Notes: generated from the sequence alone by a model not told the origin. A stretch of 50,399 bases of DNA from Bacteriovoracaceae bacterium (GCA_023137315.1 JAGLPP010000088.1:1-50399), one strand, 5' to 3'; shown: positions 7,599 through 16,580, counted from the stretch's first letter. Program-made: numbers and translations.

Positions 7599-8052
7599 AA
7601 GGTTCGTTCTTAAAATTACAATAAACTACCGCAAATTTCTTGCAAGGCGTTTGGAAATACTGTGCGTAATAAGAGCTATTAGTTATGTCAAAACTACTTT
7701 TATCAATAATTTTTGGTAATCCAAGTTCAAACAGCATATTGGGGGAAATTTCGTTAATAAGCTTTCCGGCAAAAACATTTGCAAATTCACCTACTGCATC
7801 AACCATTTTACTTTTTTGTTCCGAAACATTACCTCCAAGCGTATTTTCGATCAATTCTCTTGCGATATCCTCGGAAAAGACAAGAATAAGTTCTCCCCAG
7901 TGAGGCAAAAGAATACTCAATCGGCAGATAATCGGACAGTCAATACTCAATTCTTCATCTTCTGCAACTATTACATCTACAAAAAACATTTCTGCAATCG
8001 CATCAATAAACACCGTCTCAATTATCTTCTTCATTTTTTTTGTTTTGGTCAT
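7597..8052 (-). CDS. cheX: CheX/CheC-family CheY-P phosphatase
   Basis: It is predicted to dephosphorylate CheY-P and reset the chemotaxis signal. The defining feature is DAVGEFANVFAGKLINEI, with the Glu-x2-Asn pair and following Ala-Gly that form the active-site helix of CheX/CheC proteins. Only one such helix is visible, as in CheX rather than the two-site CheC. The ATG at 8050-8052 gives TAATG overlap with the preceding cheY stop and has GGGGGA six bases upstream; a start four codons further upstream is less likely. Its position directly after a single-domain receiver supports the phosphatase role. It is the last gene of the che operon. Confidence 0.8.
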   Translation of the reverse strand: MTKTKKMKKIIETVFIDAIAEMFFVDVIVAEDEELSIDCPIICRLSILLPHWGELILVFSEDIARELIENTLGGNVSEQKSKMVDAVGEFANVFAGKLINEISPNMLFELGLPKIIDKSSFDITNSSYYAQYFQTPCKKFAVVYCNFKNEP

Positions 8053-8459
8053 TATTTCCCCCAAGCACCCGAGCTTTCGTCGACACTTTTTAACTTCAAT
8101 CTCTCCAAAAGCGAAGACAGTTGCTTCACTTTCAGTGGTTTGGGAAGAACCCCAACCGCTCCAAGCTCCATTAAATTGTCAACTCTTGCATCATTGGAAA
8201 AACTGGTAACAAAAATGATTGGAATTTTCGATAATTTCTTGTTTATTTTTATATTTTTCAACAGCGTAAAACCAGTCATCTCGGGCATATTGATATCGGA
8301 TATTATTATATCAACTATTTCCAATTCCAGCTTTTCCAATGCATCAGTTCCATTAACGGCCTCAGAAAACTCAATCTCCTCTGAACCAAAAACCATTTTT
8401 ATAACTTTTTTTGAAACCAATCTTGCTGTTTGTGAATCATCAACAATCATTATTTTCAT
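8052..8459 (-). CDS. cheY: CheY-like single-domain response regulator
   Basis: This 135-residue receiver is the probable output of the CheA encoded upstream, carrying the signal to the flagellar switch. Conserved positions are the acidic pair DD (7-8), phospho-acceptor Asp55 in IIISDINMPEMTG, Thr85 in IIFVTSFS and Lys107 in VLPKP. Nothing follows the receiver except a short charged tail. Its ATG overlaps the cheD stop (ATGA) and its stop overlaps the cheX start, so it is translationally coupled on both sides. The FliM-binding role is inferred from the operon; sequence alone cannot separate CheY from other single receivers. Confidence 0.9.
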   Translation of the reverse strand: MKIMIVDDSQTARLVSKKVIKMVFGSEEIEFSEAVNGTDALEKLELEIVDIIISDINMPEMTGFTLLKNIKINKKLSKIPIIFVTSFSNDARVDNLMELGAVGVLPKPLKVKQLSSLLERLKLKSVDESSGAWGK

Positions 8460-8941
8460 ACTGTGTCCCTCCGCCCAGAGGACGTAACCATTACCTTTCC
8501 TGTAGCCAATTCAACACTTACCGTTCTGCTAATACGCTCTCCCACATCTTCACTGGCAATAGTCAAATCATTGGCCCATAAAATTTTTCTGATGGCAGTA
8601 ACATTTCTTTTGCCAATCTGAAAGTGATCACTTGAATCCATCAGGGTTGCTCCACCTATAAGCCTTATTTTTAAACCCGGATGTGGAACTGAACCCTTCT
8701 CTCTCATTAAATCCAATAAATATGGAATACACGTATCAACAAAATATGCCGGAAGTGCTTTGCCTTTTTCGACATCTGTTTTTGATTCAGGAAGAGCGAT
8801 ATGGGCCATTCCAACAACTCTTTGTTTTGGATCAAGAATCACAATCGCCACACAAGATCCAAGAGCATAAGTTATAATAATATCATCTGAACTGTTTGAA
8901 GCAGCAGCCTCTCCAATTCCAACTATTATTTTAGCGATCTT
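8456..8941 (-). CDS. cheD: Chemoreceptor glutamine deamidase CheD, with anomalous start
   Basis: CheD deamidates receptor glutamines and can bind CheC/CheX proteins. The full domain is present: KIIVGIGEAAAS, TYALGSCVAIVILD with the catalytic Cys, the expected histidine in GMAHIALPES, RLIGGATL and GKRNVTAIRKIL. However, its family-typical N-terminus is in an open frame directly behind the cheB TGA (8942-8944), with no ATG, GTG or TTG before the catalytic Cys. The first conventional start (GTG, 8851) would remove the catalytic motif. A GTG at 8943-8945 overlaps the cheB stop but is one base out of frame (GTGAAAG; GTGAAG would restore MKIAKIIVGIGE). Possibilities are a sequencing indel, frameshifting, a non-standard start such as ATC or ATA, or readthrough from cheB. 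Confidence 0.85.
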   Translation of the reverse strand, partial: KIAKIIVGIGEAAASNSSDDIIITYALGSCVAIVILDPKQRVVGMAHIALPESKTDVEKGKALPAYFVDTCIPYLLDLMREKGSVPHPGLKIRLIGGATLMDSSDHFQIGKRNVTAIRKILWANDLTIASEDVGERISRTVSVELATGKVMVTSSGRRDTV

Positions 8942-9994
8942 TCACCTCTCAAAATAATTCATTATTTTTTTTGATATATTACTCAACGACAAAACCTCAT
9001 GTACTGCACCTTTTTCAATTGCGACTTTTGGCATACCAAAGATAACAGATGATTCCTCGTCCTGTGCAATATTATATGCACCATTTTCCCTCATTTCAAG
9101 CATTCCATCAGCACCATCTCTCCCCATTCCGGTTAACATGATACCCAATGCATTTTTTCCAACATTTTTTGCGACAGAATGAAAGAGTGTTGAAACAGAT
9201 GGACAATGTCCGTTAATTTTTTCACCTTCTGCGCAAACAACACGATACTCATCCCCGACTCTATTCACTGTCATATGATAACCTCCAGGGGCCACTAATA
9301 CACTACCAGGAATAATTTTATCCCCTGATTGTGCCTCAAAAACCTTGACCTTGGCGGATTGGTCAAGTCTTTCTGCAAATATTTTTGTAAACCCTGCAGG
9401 CATGTGTTGAACAATCACAATTCCCGGGGAAAGAACCGGAAGACTGTCTACAACTTCCCTAATGGCCGCTGTCCCACCTGTGGAAGCACCTATGGCAATC
9501 ACCTTATGTTCCGTTTCCGTTAGTGAACCGGTAATTTTCGATGTTATATGTTTGAATGACTCTTTGCGTCTGTCTTTAAAATGACTTACATTGGCCGTTG
9601 ATGCAAGCTTGATCTTCGTTGTAAGTTCCGTAATCATGGAATTCAACCCATCTACGATATTTGAAGTTGGCTTGGAAACAAAATCAACTGCCCCAGCCTC
9701 AAGAGCATCAAGTGTAACCTCCTTGCCTCTTTGGGTGAGTGAGCTGACCATTACAACAGGCAGGGGATATTGTGGCATCAGTCTTCTAAGAAAATCCACT
9801 CCATCCATTCTCGGCATCTCAACATCCAATGTTAAGACATGCGGCCTGTGTTTTATTATCATATCCCTGGCAATATATGGATCTGAAGCATCACCAACAA
9901 CCTCAATATAGGGGTCTTTTGATAATCCTTCAGTCAAAATTTTTCTGATCAATGCCGAGTCGTCAACAACCAGCACCTTTATCTTCTGTTTCAT
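8942..9994 (-). CDS. cheB: Chemotaxis methylesterase/glutaminase CheB
   Basis: CheB removes methyl groups from receptor glutamates when phosphorylated by CheA. The N-terminal receiver has VDDS and the phospho-acceptor Asp in LTLDVEMPRMDG, with VSKP near residue 105. After a linker, the catalytic domain shows the triad regions GASTGGT (Ser), QHMPAGFT (His) and MLTGMGRDGADGM (Asp). About 350 residues is the normal family length. An ATG at 9992-9994 overlaps the cheR stop as TGATG and has AGGA seven bases upstream; a GTG one codon earlier is possible. The TGA stop is in the same frame as the following cheD reading frame. Confidence 0.95.
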   Translation of the reverse strand: MKQKIKVLVVDDSALIRKILTEGLSKDPYIEVVGDASDPYIARDMIIKHRPHVLTLDVEMPRMDGVDFLRRLMPQYPLPVVMVSSLTQRGKEVTLDALEAGAVDFVSKPTSNIVDGLNSMITELTTKIKLASTANVSHFKDRRKESFKHITSKITGSLTETEHKVIAIGASTGGTAAIREVVDSLPVLSPGIVIVQHMPAGFTKIFAERLDQSAKVKVFEAQSGDKIIPGSVLVAPGGYHMTVNRVGDEYRVVCAEGEKINGHCPSVSTLFHSVAKNVGKNALGIMLTGMGRDGADGMLEMRENGAYNIAQDEESSVIFGMPKVAIEKGAVHEVLSLSNISKKIMNYFER

Positions 9995-10821
9995 CACTTC
10001 TTCCTGTACACCGCGTGCCTGACATATTCAAAATTATAATTTGTTTCCACACTCTCCGAATGTCCAACAAAAAGATAACCTCCTGGCAATAACACATCCG
10101 CCAATCTGTTAATCAATTCACTTCTTGTTTTCGCATCAAAATATATCATAACATTCCTGCAAAATATCACATGAAATTTCGTTTTAAATGGAAAATCCGT
10201 ATTCATAAGATTGAATCTTCTAAAAGTAACTTCCTTGATGACCCTGTCAATCAACTTGTAATCCTCATCTTTCACAATTGTAAAATATTTTTTTACAATA
10301 TCCTGTGAAAGCTGCCCCATTCTATCTTTCGGATAAACGGCTTCCTTTGCATAATCCAGTGCTTCATTTGAAATATCTGTTGCAAGAATTCCAGAGTTCC
10401 ATGAATTATAGCGCTCCTTTAAATAATTCATCATGAGCATTATTATTGTATAAGGTTCCTCACCTGTGGCACATCCAGCACACCACAACCTGATATCATT
10501 ACTGTTTTCCTGTCTTAGTTTATCTGTAATTTCAGACAGGACGGTATTTATAAAAAAGTCAAAATGTTCTTTTTCACGATAAAAAAAAGTATAGCTTGTG
10601 GAAATTTGATCTATGAGTTCGCTTAATGCATTCCCGTCTCTGTTATGCACCACGTATTGATAGTAACTTTCAAAATTTTTGAATCCGTATTTCCTTAAAA
10701 CGCCCTGAAGACGGCTAACCAGAAGCTGTTTCTTTGCCTCCGTCAGATTAATTCCGAAATTTTCATAAACTATATCTCGAAGCTTATGATATTCTTGGTT
10801 GGTTATCTTTAGTTCTTTCAC
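9994..10821 (-). CDS. cheR: Chemoreceptor methyltransferase CheR
   Basis: CheR methylates receptor glutamates with S-adenosylmethionine, opposing CheB. It has the N-terminal helical domain (YHKLRDIVYENFGINL...KKQLLVSRLQGVLRKYG), the TSYTFFYREKEHFDF segment, the SAM-binding CAGCATGEEPYTI motif, ATDIS and the FCRNVMIYFD motif. The GTG at 10819-10821 gives the usual N-terminus (VKELKITNQEY) and overlaps the end of cheA by 38 bases; an upstream ATG at 10857 would add a non-family extension. No strong SD is seen, fitting coupling to cheA. Its end overlaps cheB. Confidence 0.93.
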   Translation of the reverse strand: MKELKITNQEYHKLRDIVYENFGINLTEAKKQLLVSRLQGVLRKYGFKNFESYYQYVVHNRDGNALSELIDQISTSYTFFYREKEHFDFFINTVLSEITDKLRQENSNDIRLWCAGCATGEEPYTIIMLMMNYLKERYNSWNSGILATDISNEALDYAKEAVYPKDRMGQLSQDIVKKYFTIVKDEDYKLIDRVIKEVTFRRFNLMNTDFPFKTKFHVIFCRNVMIYFDAKTRSELINRLADVLLPGGYLFVGHSESVETNYNFEYVRHAVYRKK

Positions 10822-12967
10822 TATAATTACAATTTTTAAAAGTCTTCTCGTTAGCAAGCTCTATAAGCGATTCAACGTCCAGAATCAGGTTGGCATTTCC
10901 ATCTCCAAGTATTGAACACCCGGAAACACCTCTGACATTCTTGAGATAACTTGGTAACGGCTTGATAACTGTTTCATACTGCCCAATCAGACGATCAATA
11001 AGAAGGGCCACTTTTTTGTCCTTACTTTCAACAATAATCAATATTCCGTCCTCAATATTTTTAATATTCGTTTCTATATTATGGATTCTGGCCAACCTGA
11101 GAACCGGCAACATCTCACCACGAACATTAACAAGTTCCTGGTCTTCCATCGGACTGGTGACTTTCGAACAATCAACCTTCACTGACTCCTGTATTACTTC
11201 AATAGGAAGCGTATATTTTGTTTTGCCAACTTCCAGCATCATTCCCTGTATTACCGCCAGAGTCAAAGGTATCTTGATGATAAAGCTGGTTCCTTTTCCT
11301 TCCTTCGTACTGATGTCAATCACCCCTTTTATTTTCTCAATATTTGTTTTTACAACATCCATACCAACGCCACGTCCTGATACATCAGTAACCTCTTTTG
11401 CGGTGGAGAATCCTGAATTGAAAATAAGATTAAAAATTTCATCATCAGTCAAATCACTTCCATCCCCCTCAATGAGTCCGTTGGAAACTGCCTTGTCTAT
11501 TAACGCTTCCTTGTTTAATCCACGGCCATCATCTGTCAAGGTGATCCAAATTTGCGATGCTTCATTTCTTGCACTCAGGGTTATATTCCCAGCTACGCTT
11601 TTACCAATCTCCTTTCTCATTTCCGGAGATTCCACGCCGTGATCAACAGCATTTCTTATCATGTGAACCAGGGGATTACTTATGCTTTCAACAATTGTTT
11701 TATCTATTTCAGTATCCTCTCCAAAGAAACGAAAATTAATTTTCTTGCCTGACTTTAAGGAAATATCGTGAATAATACGAATCATTCTCCTGAAAAGTCC
11801 CGCTATCGGCACCATTCTGATTGTCATGGAAATATCCTGAAGATCAAGAACAATACGATCAAAAAGCCGATATGTCTTTTCTGCGTTGTGCTGATTCTTT
11901 AATTCCTTAAAATGCTCATTTATCATTGTCTTGACCGTAACCAGCTCCCCAACAAGATTATTCAGAATATCAAGTCTGACGACATCCACCCTGATATCCT
12001 GTCTCTTTGAGTAGCTGTCAACATTACCATTTGTTTTTGGTAACTCCAGTTCCCTGCTTATTTCATTTATTTTTCCTTCCTGTCCTTTCCCATTCTCATC
12101 CAGCAGTTCATCCAAAATTTGTAAATACAGTTCAATACCCTGAATGTCATGCCCACCTTTTCCGCCGGCGAATGCCAACGTATGCTTCTTCAAAACATCT
12201 ATCATTGGAATAATGGTATTGTAGATAATCACTGTCGATTTTATCTTTCCTTGAAGTATGGCCTCTAAAATATTTTCCATACGATGACTTAACGATTCCA
12301 AATCATTTAATGAAAATATCCCACAATTACCCTTGAAACTGTGAATATGTCTGAATGACTCCTTTAGCGGAACATCCGTGTTCAAAGGGTCCCTTGAAAG
12401 GGCAAGCAAATTCCCTTCAATAATTGAAAATATCTCCTGTGATTCTGCTAAAAAGGCATCAATCATTTCCTGATCAATCTCAATACCGACATCTTCCTCT
12501 TCAACATTCTTCTGTATTTCAACGTGCTCCTCTATTTCAACGTCACCGTCAATAACATCAACATCTGTTTGAATTTCCTCTCTAAGTAGTATTTTTGCTT
12601 CATTAATAATTAATTCGGATTCGTCAACACAACATTTATCGGAGTGTTCTTTTTGAATACCGATAAAGCAATTTCTCAAAAAATCAAAGGCTCTTAGAAA
12701 GAGTAAACGATATTTTTTATCATCATCCTTGAATTCGCCTTTTTGAAGTAAGGAGATAATACTTTCCACTTCATGTGCCGTCTGTGCGATATTTTGAAAT
12801 CCAAGACTGGCAGAGGTCCCTTTTACTGAGTGAAAAAGCCTGAATAAATCATCAATTACTTCCTTATTCAACGATTCCGCTACAAGAAACTTTGGTTCAA
12901 TCTCTTCAACCAATTCCAGGCATTCAGCCACATAGTCATCAATTAATTCAAGTGTAAAATCATTCAC
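10784..12967 (-). CDS. cheA: Chemotaxis histidine kinase CheA with two Hpt domains
   Basis: CheA phosphorylates CheY and CheB in response to receptors. The 727 residues carry two Hpt domains: His46 in FHSVKGTSASLG and His209 in IHSFKGNCGIFS, separated by an acidic linker. They are followed by the dimerisation helices (VVRLDILNNLVGELV, about 330-395), the ATPase with N-box HMIRNAVDHGVESP, DDGRGLN, SGFSTAKEVTDVSGRGVGMDVV and GKGTSFIIKIPLTLA, and a C-terminal CheW-like domain (from about 590). No separate P2 domain is obvious. The start is a GTG at 12965-12967 with GAGGGG eleven bases upstream. Both histidines keep the H-x2-KG context and could be phosphorylated; this is inference. Confidence 0.95.
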   Translation of the reverse strand: MNDFTLELIDDYVAECLELVEEIEPKFLVAESLNKEVIDDLFRLFHSVKGTSASLGFQNIAQTAHEVESIISLLQKGEFKDDDKKYRLLFLRAFDFLRNCFIGIQKEHSDKCCVDESELIINEAKILLREEIQTDVDVIDGDVEIEEHVEIQKNVEEEDVGIEIDQEMIDAFLAESQEIFSIIEGNLLALSRDPLNTDVPLKESFRHIHSFKGNCGIFSLNDLESLSHRMENILEAILQGKIKSTVIIYNTIIPMIDVLKKHTLAFAGGKGGHDIQGIELYLQILDELLDENGKGQEGKINEISRELELPKTNGNVDSYSKRQDIRVDVVRLDILNNLVGELVTVKTMINEHFKELKNQHNAEKTYRLFDRIVLDLQDISMTIRMVPIAGLFRRMIRIIHDISLKSGKKINFRFFGEDTEIDKTIVESISNPLVHMIRNAVDHGVESPEMRKEIGKSVAGNITLSARNEASQIWITLTDDGRGLNKEALIDKAVSNGLIEGDGSDLTDDEIFNLIFNSGFSTAKEVTDVSGRGVGMDVVKTNIEKIKGVIDISTKEGKGTSFIIKIPLTLAVIQGMMLEVGKTKYTLPIEVIQESVKVDCSKVTSPMEDQELVNVRGEMLPVLRLARIHNIETNIKNIEDGILIIVESKDKKVALLIDRLIGQYETVIKPLPSYLKNVRGVSGCSILGDGNANLILDVESLIELANEKTFKNCNYSERTKDNQPRIS

Positions 12968-12985
12968 AATTTTAAAAACCCCTCG

Positions 12986-13306
12986 TTATTGAACCGATGC
13001 CGAATCAATCAGCGAGTTATTAATTAATTCATAGAACATCAATCCAAAGCCCCTGTCATCTCTTGAAGCATTTTCATCCACACGACAGACCTTCGCATTT
13101 CCCATGTGAAAAGGTTTGAATGTTTCATCAAAAAGCTCAAACGAGATGGTTTCACCACATTTCGGCAGATGTTTGCTTTTTACAAATGCGCCACCATGAC
13201 TGATATTTTCAACTTTAACTGAATACGACCCTTTTTTAACGCTGGTATAAACTCTCATCTCAAAATGGACATTACTTCGACTGTGTTGCCTCATTTCCTT
13301 ATTCAT
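12986..13306 (-). CDS. PilZ-domain protein inside the che operon
   Basis: A single PilZ domain of 106 residues, predicted to bind cyclic di-GMP. The binding signature is visible: an RQHSR arginine motif at residues 6-10 and ENISHGGA (the N-x-S-x2-G motif) at about 33-40, followed by the usual beta-barrel strands ending GFGLMFYEL. No other domain is attached. It lies between cheW and cheA with 9 and 18 bases of spacing and has an AAGGAG site. Its position links second-messenger input to chemotaxis, perhaps by binding CheA, CheW or the motor; which of these is not shown by sequence. Confidence 0.88.
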   Translation of the reverse strand: MNKEMRQHSRSNVHFEMRVYTSVKKGSYSVKVENISHGGAFVKSKHLPKCGETISFELFDETFKPFHMGNAKVCRVDENASRDDRGFGLMFYELINNSLIDSASVQ

Positions 13307-13315
13307 AAAGACTCC

Positions 13316-13840
13316 TTATGTCATATTTTTTATTTTTTCCAATTCCTCATCAAAAAGAAGTTTATTAAGATCAAGCAGAATTTTTACCTCTCCGCCAACC
13401 TTGCCAACGGCCCTTATAAATCTTTGTCTCTCCCCTCCACCTCTTGAAGGCATCTGTTCAATCTGGTCTTCTTCAATCTCGACAACTTCAGAGACAAAAT
13501 CAACAATCAAACCTATTTCAAGGCCATCGATATTAACGACAATAATGCATGTTCGATCATCGTATTCCCTCTCCGGCAGCCCAAAACGCAGCCTGATATC
13601 CATTACAAGAATAATCTTTCCCCTTAAATTAATAATACCCTTCACAAACTCCATGGTTTCTGGAATCGGGGTAATCCCTATTAATCTTATTATTTCAGAA
13701 ATACTCAATATCTCTATACCGTAGATTTCAGACGCAACCTTAAAAGTCAAAAACTGATTCTCTTGATTATAATCATCGTCGTCGTCATCCAATTCATCGT
13801 CTTGAATAGCACCTCTGGTATTCTCTCTTTCTTGATTCAT
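13316..13840 (-). CDS. cheW: Chemotaxis adaptor CheW
   Basis: CheW couples receptors to CheA. The 174-residue protein has an acidic, Asp-rich N-terminal extension (ELDDDDDDYNQ, about 16-27) before the core: FKVASEIYGIEILSISEIIRLIGITPIPETMEFVKGIINLRGKIILVMDIRLRFGL, IGLIVDFVSEVVEI and ILLDLNKLLF. An ATG at 13838-13840 has GAGGAG upstream; a GTG one codon earlier is equally plausible. It is the first gene of the operon, downstream of a promoter at 13916-13944. The acidic extension is unusual for CheW, but a linker function is only a guess. Confidence 0.94.
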   Translation of the reverse strand: MNQERENTRGAIQDDELDDDDDDYNQENQFLTFKVASEIYGIEILSISEIIRLIGITPIPETMEFVKGIINLRGKIILVMDIRLRFGLPEREYDDRTCIIVVNIDGLEIGLIVDFVSEVVEIEEDQIEQMPSRGGGERQRFIRAVGKVGGEVKILLDLNKLLFDEELEKIKNMT

Positions 13841-13915
13841 CACATTATCTCCTCAAGGACAAGTACCCACACCCTTTCTCCAAAAGTCGAGAACTTAAAA
13901 AAAACAGTCACTAGG

Positions 13916-13944
13916 ATTATATGTCCTACGAATTTCCATTGCAA
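13916..13944 (-). promoter_or_regulatory. Sigma-70-type promoter of the chemosensory operon
   Basis: On the minus strand TTGCAA (13939-13944), a 17-base spacer and a perfect TATAAT (13916-13921) precede cheW. A transcript would start near 13908, about 70 bases before the cheW start. The match is strong for a housekeeping promoter, and no sigma-28 element of comparable quality is seen. Confidence 0.65.
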
Positions 13945-13979
13945 CCAGTGAATTAGTACGTTGCAGTAAAATAACACGA

Positions 13980-14005
13980 ATGCCGTGCGCAATTCCAGAC
14001 GGCAT
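13980..14005. promoter_or_regulatory. Inverted repeat between cheW and the lone receiver gene
   Basis: Perfect arms ATGCCGT (13980-13986) and ACGGCAT (13999-14005) are separated by 12 bases in the divergent region between the che operon and the receiver at 14076. The 19-base centre-to-centre spacing (about two helical turns) fits binding of a dimeric regulator upstream of both genes. No known operator is recognised. Confidence 0.35.
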
Positions 14006-14075
14006 ATGGCGGTAATTAGAGAACATTTCCTCCCACTTTACAAATCAAAATACAATCCCGTATCATTTCAAGTCT

Positions 14076-14522
14076 ATGATTCTTGAAAGACCTTTTAATA
14101 TTTTGATTCTTGACGACGAGGTTGAAATTTCCAATCTCGTAAAAAATATCTTTATCATGATGTATGGTGAAGACGGTTTTAATCTAACAGTTGAAAATGA
14201 CCCATTAAATGCAATGAAGTTAATAGAAAAGAATCATTTTCATATTGTAATCACAGATATCTACATGCCTGGAATGACTGGCGATGAAGTAATAAGAAGG
14301 ACGTTGAAGAAAGGAAAAGGAACGCAAGTTGTGGTTCTCACAGGTGACAATCGCTACACGACAATAATAAATTCCTTCCTTGATGGAGCAATGAGCTTTG
14401 TCAGCAAACCAATTGATAACAAGCTTTTAAAAATGGCGATTGATCTTTGTCTTATGAGACTTGATTTCTGGGCCCAAAATGTCCAAAACAGAACTTCCAA
14501 AGGATCATCAGTCAACGCCTGA
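14076..14522 (+). CDS. Single-domain response regulator
   Basis: This 148-residue protein is a lone receiver with the acidic pair Asp13-Asp14, phospho-acceptor Asp61 (VVITDIYMPGMTGDE, written from the clear IVITD motif), Thr89 (VVLTGD) and Lys111 (FVSKP). After the receiver there is only a short polar tail (to ...SKGSSVNA), so there is no DNA-binding or enzymatic output domain. It is divergent from the che operon and convergent with a chemoreceptor gene. It may be a second CheY, a phosphate sink, or a partner of an unlinked kinase. No SD is seen before the ATG, so the start is only moderately certain. Confidence 0.85.
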   Translation: MILERPFNILILDDEVEISNLVKNIFIMMYGEDGFNLTVENDPLNAMKLIEKNHFHIVITDIYMPGMTGDEVIRRTLKKGKGTQVVVLTGDNRYTTIINSFLDGAMSFVSKPIDNKLLKMAIDLCLMRLDFWAQNVQNRTSKGSSVNA

Positions 14523-14547
14523 AAAAAACATATTACAAGAAATTCCG

Positions 14548-16476
14548 TTAATATTTTCCGAATTCCTTATCATCCAAAATTATCTCAGGTTCCTTGCCTT
14601 CCTCTCCCCACAAGGCCTCTTTTTCAGTTTTAATTTTGAAACTTTTTCTTCCATCATCTTTCGTTTCAACAAAAGAATCGTCATCTTTTATCTCATCGGA
14701 AAAGTCATCACTCTCCGCTACAAGATGAAGCCCCTTTTCACTCTCGTTTGTGGACTCCTCCCCCAACGACAAAATAAACTGACTTACCATACCATCCAAG
14801 TGTATCGCCTGACTCGACAGTTCCTCCGCTACAGAGGCTGATTCTTCAGCGTTTGTCATATTTCGTTGTGTTACCTTGTCAATCTGTCCAAGGGCGATTG
14901 TGATCTGGGACACCCCCTGGGCCTGGTCATTTGAGGCCGAAGCTATTTCATCCACAAGCTCACTTACTTTTGTCGAGACCTGCACAATTTCCTCGAGAGC
15001 ATTTGAAGTATTTTTGACTATTTTCGAACCATTTTCAACCTTCTTGACTGAGTCCTCTATAAGTTCCGTCGTCTCCTTTGCAGCCTTCGCACTTCTTGCC
15101 GCAAGATTTCTCACCTCTTCTGCAACCACCGCAAACCCCTTACCATGTTTGCCGGCCCTTGCAGCTTCAACAGCAGCATTTAATGCAAGAAGATTAGTTT
15201 GAAACGCTATCTCGTCAATTACTTTTATTATCTTTGATATATTTTGACTGGATTGACCTATATCAGTCATGGCATCCACCATCATCTTCATTTGTTCATC
15301 ACCCTTGTTCGCACTTTTCTTTGACTCATCACTTAAGCTCTTGGCCTGGCTGGCATTTTCAGCATTATGTTTGGTCTGATTTCCGATTTCATTCATTGAA
15401 CTCGTCATTTCCTCAAGGGAGCTTGCCTGCTCAGATGCCCCTTGTGATAATTCCTGACTTGCCTTTGATGACTCACTTGAACTATTTTCAATTTTCAAAA
15501 CGGCAGCTTTTACATTTGACATGGAATCTTCCAGATTCTCCACGGCCTTGTTTATATTGTCCTTGAAGTCCTTCATTTCACCATGATATTCACCTGTAAC
15601 TCTTACTGTTAAATCATTTTGGGCCATTTTTTCCAATACCTTTGACGTCTCCTTGATAGGCCCTAATAAATTATCAATAATCCTGTTTATTTCAACAACC
15701 ATCGGTCTGAGCCCATGATGAATATTTTCAACAACAATCCTGATATTCAACCTTCCCTCTTCTGCCGCCACGGCAAGACTTCCCACCTCATCAAACAGCT
15801 TTCTAATAACGCCATCTATCTTTTTGCCAAACAATATTACAACAACGATCGCAATGAAAAAAAGAAATATACCGGCAACAATGGTAAATTTAATACTGTT
15901 AAAAACAACACCATCAACCTCATTGACATAAATACCGGAACCTATGATCCATCCCCATGAAGCAAAGTTTTTCACAAAGGATATTTTGGGATAAATCTTT
16001 GTCACATCATTTTTCCACTGCCACCTGTATTTAACGAATCCCTCCCTTTGATGGCCGGTCGCCACTTTAACCATCTCAACAAAAAGATTTTTACCATCGG
16101 GATCTTTCATCCCTCTCAAATCTTTTCCATCCAATTCCGGCTTATAGGGATGCATGACCATTCTTGTGTCAACATCATTAATCCAAAAGTAATCGGCCCT
16201 TTCCGGCCCATATCGCAATGCCCTTATCTCAAGCATCGCCCCCTTTTTAGCATCATCTTCGGACATCTCCCCTGCCGAATACCTTTTATGCCAGTTCTCC
16301 AGAACAGAGTATGCTACACCGACAGTTGCCTTTAACATCTGTCTTTTTTCAGAATGGACAAGATCACGTGTGGTGAAATATTGGATAAAAACATTCGAAA
16401 TACCAAGCACAAATACCAACACCGTTACGAAAATCAAAATCCTCTTTCCAATATTCAATCCATTGAAACCTTTCAT
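14548..16476 (-). CDS. Methyl-accepting chemotaxis protein with sCache domain
   Basis: A transmembrane chemoreceptor feeding CheA/CheW. Order: TM1 (about 13-32), a periplasmic sCache_2 sensor (about 35-190; [46 protein letters not shown]), TM2 (about 197-217), HAMP, and a long cytoplasmic signalling domain with the hairpin-tip block [20 protein letters not shown] near residue 430. sCache_2 receptors commonly bind small carboxylates or other organic acids (family knowledge). The tail of about 65 residues is acidic and lacks a NWETF-type CheR/CheB tether. The start has AGGTGA upstream. A weak sigma-28-like element (TAAAGAAA, 12 bases, TCCGAAAA) lies at about 16526-16553. Confidence 0.93.
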   Translation of the reverse strand: MKGFNGLNIGKRILIFVTVLVFVLGISNVFIQYFTTRDLVHSEKRQMLKATVGVAYSVLENWHKRYSAGEMSEDDAKKGAMLEIRALRYGPERADYFWINDVDTRMVMHPYKPELDGKDLRGMKDPDGKNLFVEMVKVATGHQREGFVKYRWQWKNDVTKIYPKISFVKNFASWGWIIGSGIYVNEVDGVVFNSIKFTIVAGIFLFFIAIVVVILFGKKIDGVIRKLFDEVGSLAVAAEEGRLNIRIVVENIHHGLRPMVVEINRIIDNLLGPIKETSKVLEKMAQNDLTVRVTGEYHGEMKDFKDNINKAVENLEDSMSNVKAAVLKIENSSSESSKASQELSQGASEQASSLEEMTSSMNEIGNQTKHNAENASQAKSLSDESKKSANKGDEQMKMMVDAMTDIGQSSQNISKIIKVIDEIAFQTNLLALNAAVEAARAGKHGKGFAVVAEEVRNLAARSAKAAKETTELIEDSVKKVENGSKIVKNTSNALEEIVQVSTKVSELVDEIASASNDQAQGVSQITIALGQIDKVTQRNMTNAEESASVAEELSSQAIHLDGMVSQFILSLGEESTNESEKGLHLVAESDDFSDEIKDDDSFVETKDDGRKSFKIKTEKEALWGEEGKEPEIILDDKEFGKY

Positions 16477-16557
16477 GTACTCACCTTCACTTTTTTAGTT
16501 TCCATACAAGAACCCAACTCATGTTTTTTCGGAAGAATTTCAACTTTTCTTTATGAC

Positions 16558-16580
16558 GCTACTTGCCACAAGTAGCTTTT
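16558..16580 (+). terminator. Hairpin with T-run in the MCP/exported-protein intergenic region
   Basis: Perfect 8-bp arms GCTACTTG (16558-16565) and CAAGTAGC (16569-16576) with a three-base loop are followed by TTTT on the plus strand. This resembles an intrinsic terminator, yet no plus-strand gene lies directly upstream; the chemoreceptor there is on the minus strand. It may end an antisense or leader RNA, or attenuate the gene at 16680. Confidence 0.45.

Noticed and set aside
10962-11642. 226-codon plus-strand frame opposite cheA
   Set aside because: It mirrors the kinase and CheW-like domains of cheA, which carry all expected motifs in the minus frame.
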